A DNA stretch of 64,000 bases from Robinsoniella peoriensis (GTDB taxonomy: Bacteria > Bacillota > Clostridia > Lachnospirales > Lachnospiraceae): contig NZ_JTGN01000007.1 of NCBI RefSeq assembly GCF_000797495.1, positions 285,654 to 349,653 of the forward strand, given 5' to 3'. The stretch's first letter is position 1. Every line of letters begins with the position of its first letter. Made by a program: the position numbers and the translations under genes. Below the pieces are notes generated by a model that had not been told where the DNA came from, did not search any database, and saw nothing but the letters and a program-made list of their open reading frames with translations. Shown piece after piece: positions 42,558-51,378 of this stretch.

Positions 42558-43904
42558 ATGGCATTTGAAAGCTTATCAGATAAACTGCAGAATGTCTTCC
42601 GCAATTTACGAAGTAAGGGACGGCTGACAGAAGCAGATGTAAAGACTGCATTAAGAGAAGTAAAGATGGCTTTATTAGAAGCAGATGTAAGCTTCAAGGT
42701 TGTTAAGCAGTTCATCAAGGCTGTTCAGGAAAGAGCAGTCGGACAGGATGTTATGAACGGCTTGAATCCGGGACAGATGGTTATTAAGATTGTAAATGAG
42801 GAACTGGTTAAGTTAATGGGTTCCGAAACTACGGAGATCGCACTAAAACCCGGTAATGAAATTACAGTCATTATGATGGCCGGACTTCAGGGTGCCGGTA
42901 AAACCACAACAACGGCAAAGATTGCCGGTAAATTAAAGTCAAAAGGCCGAAAGCCATTGCTGGCAGCCTGCGATATCTATCGCCCGGCAGCAATCCAGCA
43001 GTTACAGATAAATGGTGAAAAGCAGGGTGTGGAAGTCTTCTCTATGGGAGACAAACAGAATCCTGTAAATATTGCAAAAGCCGCTATTGAACATGCGAAA
43101 AGCAAAGGATTAAATGTTGTAATCCTGGATACGGCAGGACGTCTTCATATTGATGAAGACATGATGAATGAACTGATTCATATCAAAGAAGCAATTCATG
43201 TTGACCAGACAATTCTGGTTGTAGATGCCATGACCGGTCAGGATGCCGTAAATGTATCCGAAATGTTTAATGAGAAGATTGGTATTGACGGCGTCATTGT
43301 AACCAAGTTAGATGGTGACACCCGTGGTGGTGCCGCATTATCTATAAAAGCAACCTGTGGTAAACCGATCTTATACGTCGGCATGGGTGAAAAGCTCTCG
43401 GATCTGGAACAATTTTATCCGGAGCGTATGGCTTCCAGAATATTGGGCATGGGTGATGTGATGTCACTGATCGAGAAGGCACAGGCCAATATCGATGAGG
43501 AAAAAGCCCGGGATATGGAACAGAAGCTGAAAAAAGCACAGTTTGGATTTGACGATTACTTAGAAAGTATGAATCAGATGAAAAACATGGGTGGAATATC
43601 CAGTGTATTAAGTATGATGCCTGGATTCGGCAGCAAAGCCAAAGATATTGAAGGAATGATCGATGAAAAGGATATGGCAAGAAAAGAAGCAATGATTCTT
43701 TCCATGACACCGAAGGAACGTTCCAATCCGGATATCCTGAATCCATCCCGCAAAAAACGAATTGCCGCTGGTGCCGGAGTAGATATCAGTGAGGTAAATA
43801 AACTGGTAAAACAGTTTGACCAGGCAAGAAAAATGATGAAACAGTTCCCTGGCATGATGGGAGGCAAAGGTGGTAAAAGAGGTAAGTTCAAACTTCCTTT
43901 TTAA
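42558..43904 (+). CDS. ffh: Signal recognition particle protein Ffh
   Basis: A 448-residue SRP GTPase. N domain ~1-95; G domain with GLQGAGKTTTTAKIAGKL near residue 110, DTAGRLHIDEDMMNEL, TKLDGDTRGGAALS and GMGEKLSDLEQF; then a methionine-rich M domain (ESMNQMKNMGGISSVLSMMPG ...) that binds signal peptides and SRP RNA. With FtsY it targets nascent membrane proteins. The Gly/Lys-rich tail and operon ylxM-ffh-rpsP are standard. Confidence 0.97.
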   Translation: MAFESLSDKLQNVFRNLRSKGRLTEADVKTALREVKMALLEADVSFKVVKQFIKAVQERAVGQDVMNGLNPGQMVIKIVNEELVKLMGSETTEIALKPGNEITVIMMAGLQGAGKTTTTAKIAGKLKSKGRKPLLAACDIYRPAAIQQLQINGEKQGVEVFSMGDKQNPVNIAKAAIEHAKSKGLNVVILDTAGRLHIDEDMMNELIHIKEAIHVDQTILVVDAMTGQDAVNVSEMFNEKIGIDGVIVTKLDGDTRGGAALSIKATCGKPILYVGMGEKLSDLEQFYPERMASRILGMGDVMSLIEKAQANIDEEKARDMEQKLKKAQFGFDDYLESMNQMKNMGGISSVLSMMPGFGSKAKDIEGMIDEKDMARKEAMILSMTPKERSNPDILNPSRKKRIAAGAGVDISEVNKLVKQFDQARKMMKQFPGMMGGKGGKRGKFKLPF

Positions 43905-43940
43905 CATATATTGAGAATAAACCAAGGAGGTGAAAGACAA

Positions 43941-44186
43941 ATGGCAGTAAAGATTAGATTAAGAAGAATGGGACAGAAAAAAGCTCCTTTCTATAGAATC
44001 GTAGTAGCTGATTCCAGATCACCAAGAGATGGAAAATGTATCGAAGAACTCGGTACTTACAATCCAAACATCGAGCCTAGCGAATTCAAAGTTAATGAAG
44101 AATTAGCTAAAAAGTGGCTTGCTAACGGTGCTCAGCCAACAGAAGTAGTTGGTAAACTCTTCAAAATAGCTGGTATCGAAAAGTAG
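43941..44186 (+). CDS. rpsP: 30S ribosomal protein bS16
   Basis: An 81-residue protein starting MAVKIRLRRMGQKKAPFYRIVV, the bS16 signature. CAAGGAGGTG precedes ATG 43941. It lies between ffh and khpA in the usual order. Confidence 0.97.
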   Translation: MAVKIRLRRMGQKKAPFYRIVVADSRSPRDGKCIEELGTYNPNIEPSEFKVNEELAKKWLANGAQPTEVVGKLFKIAGIEK

Positions 44187-44202
44187 AACAGAGGTGAACG
44201 TG

Positions 44203-44430
44203 ATGAAAGAATTAGTAGAAGTAATTGCAAAGTCTCTCGTTGAACATCCGGAAGAAGTAGAAGTAACTGAAAAAGAAACCGGCAAATCTATTGTTGTAGA
44301 ATTAAAGGTTGCTCCATCCGATATGGGTAAAGTTATCGGCAAACAGGGACGTATTGCGAAAGCAATCCGTTCTGTAGTCAAAGCTGCTGCTTCTAAGGAT
44401 GATAAGAAAGTGATTGTGGACATCCTGTAG
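44203..44430 (+). CDS. khpA: KH-domain RNA-binding protein KhpA
   Basis: A 75-residue single KH domain with the loop GKVIGKQGRIAKAIR (GxxG). KhpA pairs with KhpB/Jag and affects small RNAs and cell-wall growth in Gram-positives. ATG 44203 is chosen behind AGAGGTG; upstream GTGs are too close. Confidence 0.92.
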   Translation: MKELVEVIAKSLVEHPEEVEVTEKETGKSIVVELKVAPSDMGKVIGKQGRIAKAIRSVVKAAASKDDKKVIVDIL

Positions 44431-44458
44431 CTTTTGCTATAAGATTTCATAACGGTCA

Positions 44459-44485
44459 GGCCTCGTGAAAACGGGGCTTTTCTTA
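44459..44485 (+). terminator. Terminator between khpA and rimM
   Basis: GCCTCGT-GAAA-ACGGGGC followed by TTTTCTT. It would separate rimM-trmD from the ffh operon, at least in part. Confidence 0.65.
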
Positions 44486-44565
44486 CTTTATAAAAAAGTA
44501 CGGTTTCACAGATTATTTTTAATAGAGAAGAACCCTCCAATTTTAACAAATGAAAGGAAGAGAAA

Positions 44566-45072
44566 ATGGAAGATTTATTACAGGTTGGCATCATTTCCTC
44601 CATGCATGGCTTACGGGGCGAGGTAAAGGTATTTCCAACTACCGATGACCCGAACCGGTTCAAAAAATTAAAATCTGTCATTCTGGATACCGGAAGAGAA
44701 ACAATGGATCTGCAGATCGAACAGGTAAAATTCTTTAAGCAGTTTGTAATCCTGAAATTCAAAGAATACAACGATATCAATGAGGTGGAAAAATTTAAAG
44801 GAAAAGGGTTATTTGTAACCCGGGAAAATGCCGTAAAGCTTAAACCAAACGAATACTTCATTGCTGATATGATCGGAATGCAGGTATGTACCGATGACGG
44901 AAAAGAACTGGGTATCCTTACCGACGTATTGGAAACCGGAGCAAATGATGTCTATGTGGTAGAAACTCCGGACCGGAAAGAAATTCTCCTTCCAGCCATT
45001 AAAGAATGTATCTTAAACGTTGATATCCAGGAACGGAAAATGGAAGTACACTTAATGGAAGGATTGGTGTAA
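44566..45072 (+). CDS. rimM: 16S rRNA processing protein RimM
   Basis: A 168-residue protein with an N-terminal RimM domain (VGIISSMHGLRGEVKVFPTTDDPNRF) and a C-terminal PRC barrel (YFIADMIGMQVCTDDGKELG ... PAIKECILNVDI). It helps mature the 30S head and binds uS19. AAAGGAAGAG precedes the ATG; trmD follows after three bases. Confidence 0.95.
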   Translation: MEDLLQVGIISSMHGLRGEVKVFPTTDDPNRFKKLKSVILDTGRETMDLQIEQVKFFKQFVILKFKEYNDINEVEKFKGKGLFVTRENAVKLKPNEYFIADMIGMQVCTDDGKELGILTDVLETGANDVYVVETPDRKEILLPAIKECILNVDIQERKMEVHLMEGLV

Positions 45073-45075
45073 CCT

Positions 45076-45813
45076 ATGAATTACCACGTATTGACCTTAT
45101 TTCCTGAAATGATTCAGGACGGTTTAAATACCAGTATCATCGGGCGCGCAATGGAAAAAGGACTGATTTCCCTGCAAACCACCGATATAAGGGACTATTC
45201 CACCAATAAACACCATAAAGTAGATGATTATCCATATGGAGGCGGTGCTGGAATGGTAATGCAGGCAGAGCCTGTATATGGTGCCTGCAAAGCCGTTTCA
45301 GAGAAAATAGGATACCGCCCCAGAGTGATCTATCTAACCCCTCAGGGCAGCGTATTTAACCAGACTATTGCAGAAGATCTGGCAAAAGAAAAGGATCTGG
45401 TCTTTCTCTGCGGACATTATGAAGGAATTGATGAGCGGGTATTAGAAGAAGTCGTCACAGACTATCTCTCCATTGGTGACTATGTCCTTACCGGCGGAGA
45501 ACTGCCCGCAATGGTCATGATAGATGCCATTTCCAGACTGGTACCCGGCGTTTTAAACAACGATGAATCTGCACAGTTTGAGTCTTTTCAGGACAATTTG
45601 CTGGAGTATCCCCAGTATAGCCGTCCCGAGGAATGGAATGGCAAAATAGTTCCGCCGGTTTTACTGTCCGGCCACCATGCCAATATAGAAAAGTGGCGGA
45701 GAGAGCAGTCTGTCATACGCACAGCCCTGCGCCGTCCTGATCTGTTGGACAAGGCTCAGCTCACAAATTCTGAACTGGAATTAATCAGCAGAATATCAGA
45801 GCCGGAAGCGTAA
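45076..45813 (+). CDS. trmD: tRNA (guanine-N1)-methyltransferase TrmD
   Basis: A 245-residue SPOUT methyltransferase making m1G37 in tRNA. Knot motifs are visible: DDYPYGGGAGMVMQ, LCGHYEGIDERV and SIGDYVLTGGELPAMVMIDA, which form the SAM-binding trefoil knot. Operon partner of rimM. Confidence 0.97.
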   Translation: MNYHVLTLFPEMIQDGLNTSIIGRAMEKGLISLQTTDIRDYSTNKHHKVDDYPYGGGAGMVMQAEPVYGACKAVSEKIGYRPRVIYLTPQGSVFNQTIAEDLAKEKDLVFLCGHYEGIDERVLEEVVTDYLSIGDYVLTGGELPAMVMIDAISRLVPGVLNNDESAQFESFQDNLLEYPQYSRPEEWNGKIVPPVLLSGHHANIEKWRREQSVIRTALRRPDLLDKAQLTNSELELISRISEPEA

Positions 45814-45835
45814 ATATTGTCCCTATTCTTTAGGA

Positions 45836-45877
45836 TTTATTAAAGAATTTTCTTAAGGATTTATTAAAGAATTTTAT
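45836..45877 (+). repeat. Tandem repeat upstream of the rplS promoter
   Basis: Two copies of AGGATTTATTAAAGAATTTT, 25 bp apart, end just at the -35 element. Confidence 0.75.
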
Positions 45878-45906
45878 TTGACATAATCCAACAAACATGA
45901 TAAAAT
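45878..45906 (+). promoter_or_regulatory. SigA promoter of rplS
   Basis: TTGACA, a 17-bp spacer and TAAAAT, 79 bp before the rplS start. Confidence 0.85.
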
Positions 45907-45911
45907 AAATA

Positions 45912-45984
45912 GCGTTGTGAGAAAAGAGATGGTCCTCTGTTACAGACAGTATTAAGAACATCCGATATAAATAAGGAGGCACAC
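45912..45984 (+). promoter_or_regulatory. Probable L19 mRNA leader
   Basis: The 79-nt leader contains GAGATGGTCCTCTGTTACAG and CAGTATTAAGAACATC, which can fold back on each other. It resembles the autoregulatory ribosomal protein L19 leader known in Firmicutes. The identification is from memory of that family and needs a covariance-model check. Confidence 0.5.
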
Positions 45985-45985
45985 A

Positions 45986-46333
45986 ATGAACGATATTATT
46001 AAGAACATCGAAGCAGCTCAGTTAAGAGCTGACGCACCAGAATTTAATGTTGGTGATACCGTAAAGGTATATGCAAAGATCAAAGAAGGAAGCCGCGAAA
46101 GAATTCAGGTTTTCGAAGGAACTGTTTTAAAGAAACAGGGCGGAAGCAATAGAGCTACATTTACTGTTAGAAAAAATTCTAACGGCATTGGTGTGGAAAA
46201 AACCTGGCCGCTTCATTCCCCAAGCGTGGAAAGAGTCGAAGTAATCAGAAGAGGTAAAGTAAGACGTGCAAAACTGAATTACTTAAGAAACCGTGTTGGT
46301 AAGAGAGCCAAGGTAAAAGAGTTAGTAAAATAA
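45986..46333 (+). CDS. rplS: 50S ribosomal protein bL19
   Basis: A 115-residue protein with the bL19 pattern: FNVGDTVKVYAKIKEGSRERIQVFEGTV, GIGVEKTWPLHSP and KLNYLRNRVGKRAKVKE. AAGGAGGCAC precedes the ATG. It has its own promoter and a structured leader. Confidence 0.97.
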   Translation: MNDIIKNIEAAQLRADAPEFNVGDTVKVYAKIKEGSRERIQVFEGTVLKKQGGSNRATFTVRKNSNGIGVEKTWPLHSPSVERVEVIRRGKVRRAKLNYLRNRVGKRAKVKELVK

Positions 46334-46343
46334 TGAAATGAAC

Positions 46344-46379
46344 CAGGGACAAATACTTAGGTAATTGTCCCTATTTTCT
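46344..46379 (+). terminator. Probable terminator after rplS
   Basis: AGGGACAA and TTGTCCCT around a 12-nt loop, then ATTTTCT. Confidence 0.65.
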
Positions 46380-46404
46380 ACTAGAGGCAATTGTGAGGTG
46401 CATT

Positions 46405-46989
46405 ATGCGAAAAGAACGTGCAAGGAGCAGAGGGGATCGCCAAGGGGAAAAGAAAGAAACGAATACACTAAAATCTATCTTAGGATGGACATTCGAAATC
46501 ATTGTAGTTATTTTATTTGCATATATCCTGGTATTTTTCTTTGGACAAGTACGGACAAACATCGGTCAGTCTATGGATACGACCCTGTCCGGGGGAGACA
46601 AAGTCCTGATTAATACCCTAGCGTATAAACTGGGTGGGCCTTCCAGAAATGACATTATATCATTTAAGCCAAATGGCAGCAAGACCAGCCACGCTTATAT
46701 CAAACGCGTAATCGGACTTCCTGGAGAAACTATCCAGATTAAAGAAGGCATGATTTATATTAATGACAAGGTATATCTGGAAGATGCGGACTATCCATCG
46801 ATCAGCAATACCGGTCTGGCTGATCAGCCCATCGTTTTGGGTTCTTCTGAATATTTTGTTTTGGGAGATAACCGCAACAACAGCGAAGACAGCCGCTACG
46901 CAGATATTGGCAACGTCAATATTGACGATATCGAAGGCAAAGTCTGGCTTCGTGTCTCACCAGCCAGTGAGTTTGGTTTCGTGAAGTAG
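46405..46989 (+). CDS. lepB: Signal peptidase I, paralogue 1 (divergent)
   Basis: A 194-residue type I signal peptidase. A basic N-terminus precedes one membrane anchor (~27-47). The catalytic Ser56 is in IGQSMDTTL and Lys100 in YIKRVIGLPGE; box E is GDNRNNSEDSR. The serine box differs from the usual SMxPTL (Asp instead of a residue plus Pro), and the protein is clearly less similar to the two paralogues downstream than they are to each other. ATG 46405 sits behind GAGGTG. It removes signal peptides at the outer face of the membrane. Confidence 0.9.
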   Translation: MRKERARSRGDRQGEKKETNTLKSILGWTFEIIVVILFAYILVFFFGQVRTNIGQSMDTTLSGGDKVLINTLAYKLGGPSRNDIISFKPNGSKTSHAYIKRVIGLPGETIQIKEGMIYINDKVYLEDADYPSISNTGLADQPIVLGSSEYFVLGDNRNNSEDSRYADIGNVNIDDIEGKVWLRVSPASEFGFVK

Positions 46990-47004
46990 AAAGGGCAGAA
47001 ATTT

Positions 47005-47856
47005 ATGAATTATCAATGGTATCCGGGTCATATGACAAAAGCCAGACGTATGATGCAGGAAGATATAAAATTAATTGATCTGGTTATTGAGCTTGTAGAT
47101 GCCCGGATTCCACTAAGCAGCAGGAATCCGGATATCGATGAACTTGGAAAAAACAAAGCCAGACTGATTCTTTTAAACAAAGCAGATCTGGCAAATGAGA
47201 AGCAAAATGAATTGTGGTCGGCATATTTTAAAGAGAAGGGTTTTTTTGTCGTCAAAGTCAATTCCAAAAACGGTACCGGTATCAAGGCTATTAATGGCGT
47301 TATACAGGAAGCTTGCCAGGAAAAGATAGAACGTGACCGCCGAAGAGGCATTAAAAACCGTCCGGTCAGAGCAATGGTGGTGGGGATTCCCAATGTAGGA
47401 AAGTCCACTTTTATTAATACCTTTGCAGGTAAAGCCTGTACCAAAACAGGTAATAAACCTGGTGTAACAAAGGGAAAACAATGGATCCGTTTAAATAAAA
47501 ACGTAGAACTTCTGGACACTCCTGGAATTCTATGGCCAAAGTTTGAAGACCAGACAGTGGGCCTTCATCTGGCAATGGTCGGATCCATTAAAGATGAAAT
47601 TTTAAATGTAGATGAATTAGGCATACAGTTGATTCACTTTTTGAAAGAGCACTATAAGGGAGTGCTTACAGAAAGATATGAATGTGATGAGTCCGGTACT
47701 GATGTAGAAGTATTGGAACAAATCGCGGTAAACAGAGGCTGCCGCTTAAAGGGAAATGATTTAGATTATGCAAAAGCAGCTTCCACAGTAGTTGAAGATT
47801 TCAGGAGTGGAAGATTGGGGAAAATCACTATTGAATTTCCGGAAAGAAAAGTTTAA
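47005..47856 (+). CDS. rbgA: Ribosome biogenesis GTPase RbgA (YlqF)
   Basis: A 283-residue circularly permuted GTPase. G4 (LLNKADLA) precedes the P-loop G1 (GIPNVGKSTFINTFAG), then G3 (LDTPGIL), as expected for the YlqF/YawG group. The N-terminus NYQWYPGHMTKARRMMQE is characteristic. It acts in late assembly of the 50S subunit. It lies between two signal peptidase genes, while in Bacillus it is next to rnhB. Confidence 0.95.
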   Translation: MNYQWYPGHMTKARRMMQEDIKLIDLVIELVDARIPLSSRNPDIDELGKNKARLILLNKADLANEKQNELWSAYFKEKGFFVVKVNSKNGTGIKAINGVIQEACQEKIERDRRRGIKNRPVRAMVVGIPNVGKSTFINTFAGKACTKTGNKPGVTKGKQWIRLNKNVELLDTPGILWPKFEDQTVGLHLAMVGSIKDEILNVDELGIQLIHFLKEHYKGVLTERYECDESGTDVEVLEQIAVNRGCRLKGNDLDYAKAASTVVEDFRSGRLGKITIEFPERKV

Positions 47857-47894
47857 GATTAAAGGGACAAGAGTATAAAGAAAGTGGTGACGGA

Positions 47895-48473
47895 ATGTCA
47901 AAAGGGGAAAATAAAGAACCGGGCGGTGAAGAGCCGTCCAGGAGCGTAGTGCGTGAACTTTTAAGCATGTTGATGTACATAGTGATCGTTCTCGTGCTGG
48001 CATTTGTAGTAATACATTTTATAGGACAACGTACCCAGGTTAGCGGTCCTTCCATGATTCCGGCTCTGGAAGATAAAGATAATCTGATTGTTGATAAATT
48101 AAGTTACCGTTTTCAGGATCCAAATCGTTTTGATATTATCGTCTTCCCTTATTATTATGAAGAGGAAACGTATTATATCAAACGGATTATCGGACTTCCC
48201 GGAGAAACGGTACAGATTAACAACGGAACCATCTATATCAATGGCGAAGTACTGGAAGAAAGTTACGGAAAAGAAGTGATGCAGGACAGCGGAATCGCCG
48301 AAGATCCAATTGTTCTTGGCAATGATGAGTATTTCGTAATGGGGGACAACCGCAATCAAAGTAAAGACAGCAGGGATCCCCATGTAGGCAATATAAAGCG
48401 TTCCGATATTATCGGACGCGCATGGGTAAGAATCTGGCCTTTCAGCAAATTTGGTGTACTGAAACACCAATAA
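47895..48473 (+). CDS. lepB: Signal peptidase I, paralogue 2
   Basis: A 192-residue type I signal peptidase. Membrane anchor ~24-44, Ser53 in VSGPSMIPAL, Lys96 in YYIKRIIGLPGE, and GDNRNQSKDSRD box. It shares long identical stretches with the third paralogue (RELLSML.YI, HF.GQRTQV, WLRIWPFSKFG-type end), indicating a recent duplication. It starts 38 bases after rbgA behind a GTGGTGACGGA stretch. Confidence 0.92.
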   Translation: MSKGENKEPGGEEPSRSVVRELLSMLMYIVIVLVLAFVVIHFIGQRTQVSGPSMIPALEDKDNLIVDKLSYRFQDPNRFDIIVFPYYYEEETYYIKRIIGLPGETVQINNGTIYINGEVLEESYGKEVMQDSGIAEDPIVLGNDEYFVMGDNRNQSKDSRDPHVGNIKRSDIIGRAWVRIWPFSKFGVLKHQ

Positions 48474-48491
48474 AATCATAATGTTTGGAAT

Positions 48492-48540
48492 AAGCCGGAA
48501 ATGAGCAGGTGTAAAAGTCTGCCATTGCCGGCTTCATTTA
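48492..48540 (+). terminator. Hairpin between signal peptidase genes, possible terminator
   Basis: AAGCCGG-AATG-GCAG pairs with CTGC-CATT-CCGGCTT, followed by a weak CATTTAATA tail. Confidence 0.45.
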
Positions 48541-48575
48541 ATATATACTAATAAGTAAAGGAAGCGGTGGACAGC

Positions 48576-49142
48576 ATGAGTCAGAAAAATACTGAGGAAA
48601 ACAAGGAGAGAAGCATGTTAAGGGAGCTTTTAAGTATGTTACTGTATATAGCCATTGTATTAGTAGTAACATTTTTAATTGTTCATTTTGTAGGACAGCG
48701 TACACAGGTGGACGGATCCTCTATGTATCCCACACTGGAAAACCGGGACAATCTGATAACCGATAAGATTACATACCGTTTCAAAGATCCGGAGAGATTC
48801 GATATCATTGTATTTCCTTATCAGCACGCAGACCATACCTACTATATCAAACGAATTATCGGACTTCCGGGAGACACCGTGCAGGTCATAGACGGAAAAG
48901 TTTACATCAATGGTGAAGATTTAAATGAACATTATGGCAGAGAGACTATCGATGATCCCGGAACGGCTGCAGAACCGATCACTCTTGGCGACGATGAGTA
49001 TTTTGTAATGGGTGATAACCGCAATAACAGCTCTGACAGCCGTGATCCCAATGTAGGGCTTATCCACAGAAAGGATATTATCGGCAGGGCATGGCTTAGA
49101 ATCTGGCCATTCAGTAAATTCGGATTCTTGAAGCATCAATAG
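48576..49142 (+). CDS. lepB: Signal peptidase I, paralogue 3
   Basis: A 188-residue type I signal peptidase. Membrane anchor ~20-40, Ser49 in VDGSSMYPTL (canonical box), Lys92 in YYIKRIIGLPGD, and GDNRNNSSDSRD. ATG 48576 behind GGTGGA is chosen over the GTG nine bases earlier. It precedes rnhB by 15 bases. Three signal peptidases in 2.7 kb suggest split substrate ranges. Confidence 0.92.
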   Translation: MSQKNTEENKERSMLRELLSMLLYIAIVLVVTFLIVHFVGQRTQVDGSSMYPTLENRDNLITDKITYRFKDPERFDIIVFPYQHADHTYYIKRIIGLPGDTVQVIDGKVYINGEDLNEHYGRETIDDPGTAAEPITLGDDEYFVMGDNRNNSSDSRDPNVGLIHRKDIIGRAWLRIWPFSKFGFLKHQ

Positions 49143-49157
49143 AAAACAGAGGTATTT

Positions 49158-49919
49158 ATGAATAAAAAAATATCAGAGATAAAAGAAGAATTTGAGCATG
49201 CCGGATCAAAGGAGCAGCTTTTGCAATTAATGGAAACCTATGCTCCTGATACAAGGACCGGTGTGATCAGTCTGATCAAACGCTATCAGAAAAAAATGGA
49301 TGCTCTGGAAGCCGAAAAGCAGCGTCTTGAAAAAATGATGGAATATGAGAAAGAATATGAATACATCGGATATGCCTGCGGCATCGACGAAGCCGGAAGA
49401 GGACCTCTGGCAGGTCCCGTAGTTGCCGGTGCCGTTATCCTGCCGCAGGACTGCAGAATCATGTATCTCAACGACTCTAAGCAGCTGAGTGAAAAGCGGC
49501 GTGAGGAATTATTTGATGAGATTATGGAGAAAGCTCTTGCAGTTGGCGTGGGAATGGCAGGCCCTGCAAGGATTGATGAAATCAATATACTGCAGGCCAC
49601 CTACGAAGCCATGAGAACCGCAGTATCAAAGCTGTCCATTGTTCCCCAGATTCTTCTTAACGATGCGGTTACCATTCCGGGCATTACGATACCACAGGTA
49701 CCCATCATCAAAGGAGATGCCAAAAGCTTATCCATCGCTGCGGCAAGCGTAATCGCCAAAGTAACCAGGGACCGGCTCATGAAGGAATATGATGCTGTTA
49801 TGCCGGAATATGGTTTTGCATCCCATAAAGGATATGGTTCAGCCACCCATATCGCAGCAATAAAACAGTATGGTCCATCTGCAATACATAGAGCTACCTT
49901 TATCAAAAATTTTATCTGA
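49158..49919 (+). CDS. rnhB: Ribonuclease HII
   Basis: A 253-residue enzyme removing ribonucleotides from DNA-RNA hybrids. A ~65-residue helical N-terminal extension precedes the catalytic core with CGIDEAGRGPLAGPVVAGAV (Asp-Glu pair), LNDSKQLSEKRREEL and the later acidic ligand in LLNDAV/IIKGDAKSLSIAAASVIAKV. The extension matches Firmicute RnhB. It continues into yraN. Confidence 0.95.
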   Translation: MNKKISEIKEEFEHAGSKEQLLQLMETYAPDTRTGVISLIKRYQKKMDALEAEKQRLEKMMEYEKEYEYIGYACGIDEAGRGPLAGPVVAGAVILPQDCRIMYLNDSKQLSEKRREELFDEIMEKALAVGVGMAGPARIDEINILQATYEAMRTAVSKLSIVPQILLNDAVTIPGITIPQVPIIKGDAKSLSIAAASVIAKVTRDRLMKEYDAVMPEYGFASHKGYGSATHIAAIKQYGPSAIHRATFIKNFI

Positions 49920-49932
49920 CAGGAGATTTTGA

Positions 49933-50289
49933 TTGAATAAACGTGTTATTGGTACCATAGAGGAAGACAAAGCCGCTGCCTATTTACAAGCGCAGGGCTT
50001 TGTTTTATTAGAACGCAATTACAGATGCAGGATAGGAGAGATAGATATCATCGCAGCCGATGGTTCCTATCTTGTTTTTGTAGAAGTAAAATATCGAAAA
50101 GACAGCGGGAGAGGTACATCTCTGGAAGCCGTCAATTACCGAAAACAGGCTGTAATCTGCAAGGTTGCCCGCCATTATCTTATGATACACCACAAGGCGG
50201 AAGATACACCCTGCCGTTTTGATGTAGTTGGCATCGACAACCATAAGATCACACTGATTAAAAATGCATTTCCTTTCCAGCTTACTTAA
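49933..50289 (+). CDS. yraN: UPF0102 family protein YraN
   Basis: A 118-residue protein of the restriction-endonuclease-like fold: AAAYLQAQGFVLLERNYRC, then GEIDIIAADGSYLVFVEVKYRK, with the Asp and Glu-x-Lys of a possible nuclease site. The function is not established, though the family often sits beside rnhB. The start codon is TTG with CAGGAG before it. Confidence 0.85.
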   Translation: MNKRVIGTIEEDKAAAYLQAQGFVLLERNYRCRIGEIDIIAADGSYLVFVEVKYRKDSGRGTSLEAVNYRKQAVICKVARHYLMIHHKAEDTPCRFDVVGIDNHKITLIKNAFPFQLT

Positions 50290-50348
50290 GTTCGTACTTC
50301 AGAACCAGAAGTCAGTAAATTCCATCTCAAAAAGGAGGATATCACATT

Positions 50349-51212
50349 ATGAATATCAAAAGAACCGGAGGCCACGTGATTTGTACGGTTAAAAACGAAA
50401 CTACTGTACCATTTCTTTCTTTTCCCATGCTGGAAGATACGGGTGTTACCGTACATGGCTTCTCTACCCGCCTTGGGGGAGTCAGCAGGGATCATCTCAC
50501 AAGTATGAATCTCAGCTTCTCCAGAGGTGATAAGGAAGAGAACGTTCGTGAAAATTTCCGCCGTATAGGGGAATCCATCGGCTTTTCCTGTGAAAATCTG
50601 GTATTTTCCGATCAGACCCATACCACTAACGTAAGAGTCATCACAGAAGAGGACCGGGGAAAGGGATTTGTGAAGCAAAGAGATTACAGCGATATAGACG
50701 GTATGATTACCAATGTACCGGGGCTGGTTCTGTCCACTTTTTATGCCGATTGTGTTCCCCTTTTCTTCGTGGATCCGGTTAAAAAGGCAATCGGACTGTC
50801 TCATTCCGGCTGGAAAGGAACCGTAGGTAAAATCGGCAGGGTAACCGTTGAAAAAATGACGGCTGAATATGGTTCGGATCCAAAAGACATATTTGCAGCA
50901 ATCGGTCCTTCCATTTGCCAGGACTGCTATGAAGTCAGCGAAGATGTTATCCTGCAATTCAGGGAAAATTATGATCCGGCCTTATGGGATTCCTTGTTCT
51001 ATAAAAAAGCAAACGGCAAGTACCAGCTAAACCTCTGGAAAGCAAATGAATCTGTATTTCTGGAAGCCGGAATCATAAAAGAACACATCAGCATAACCGA
51101 TATCTGCACCTGCTGTAACCCGGAAATCCTGTATTCACACCGTGCTTCTCAGGGAAAGAGGGGAAACCTTGCCGCTTTCCTGGCTCTTAAGACTGTACCC
51201 AAGCAGCTATAA
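50349..51212 (+). CDS. pgeF: Peptidoglycan editing factor PgeF / YfiH family (laccase-fold)
   Basis: A 287-residue protein of the YfiH family: VHGFSTRLGGVS, the DQTHTTNV metal histidine, FYADCVPLFFVDPVKKAIGLSHSGWKGTVG with the conserved Cys and His, and a C-terminal CTCCNPEILYSHRASQGKRG. Family members act on purine nucleosides or correct misincorporated muropeptide residues; older annotations say polyphenol oxidase. AAGGAGG precedes the ATG. Confidence 0.85.
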   Translation: MNIKRTGGHVICTVKNETTVPFLSFPMLEDTGVTVHGFSTRLGGVSRDHLTSMNLSFSRGDKEENVRENFRRIGESIGFSCENLVFSDQTHTTNVRVITEEDRGKGFVKQRDYSDIDGMITNVPGLVLSTFYADCVPLFFVDPVKKAIGLSHSGWKGTVGKIGRVTVEKMTAEYGSDPKDIFAAIGPSICQDCYEVSEDVILQFRENYDPALWDSLFYKKANGKYQLNLWKANESVFLEAGIIKEHISITDICTCCNPEILYSHRASQGKRGNLAAFLALKTVPKQL

Positions 51213-51260
51213 AAAAGCCTTAAGCACAGCATACACTGCCCGAACCTATTGATTGTTACA

Positions 51261-51328
51261 AAAATGTAAGGTTAAAAACCAAAATGTAAGGTAAATCCAT
51301 AGCAACAGCCGCCTTCTTCTTTTATAAT
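51261..51328 (+). promoter_or_regulatory. Direct-repeat promoter of the 39-residue microprotein
   Basis: AAAATGTAAGGT occurs twice, at 51261-51272 and 51281-51292, exactly 20 bp apart. A TATAAT follows at 51323-51328, but the -35 position holds only TAGCAA. Two same-face repeats next to a missing -35 suggest an activator-dependent promoter. Confidence 0.6.
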
Positions 51329-51378
51329 AGACTTAAATGGAAAACACGTAAACTTTTACAGAAAGAAGGAGGGTTATA

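Noticed and set aside
43574..43940. Overlapping minus-strand ORFs of 105-110 codons inside ffh
   Set aside because: Shadows of the strongly supported ffh frame in a codon-biased gene.
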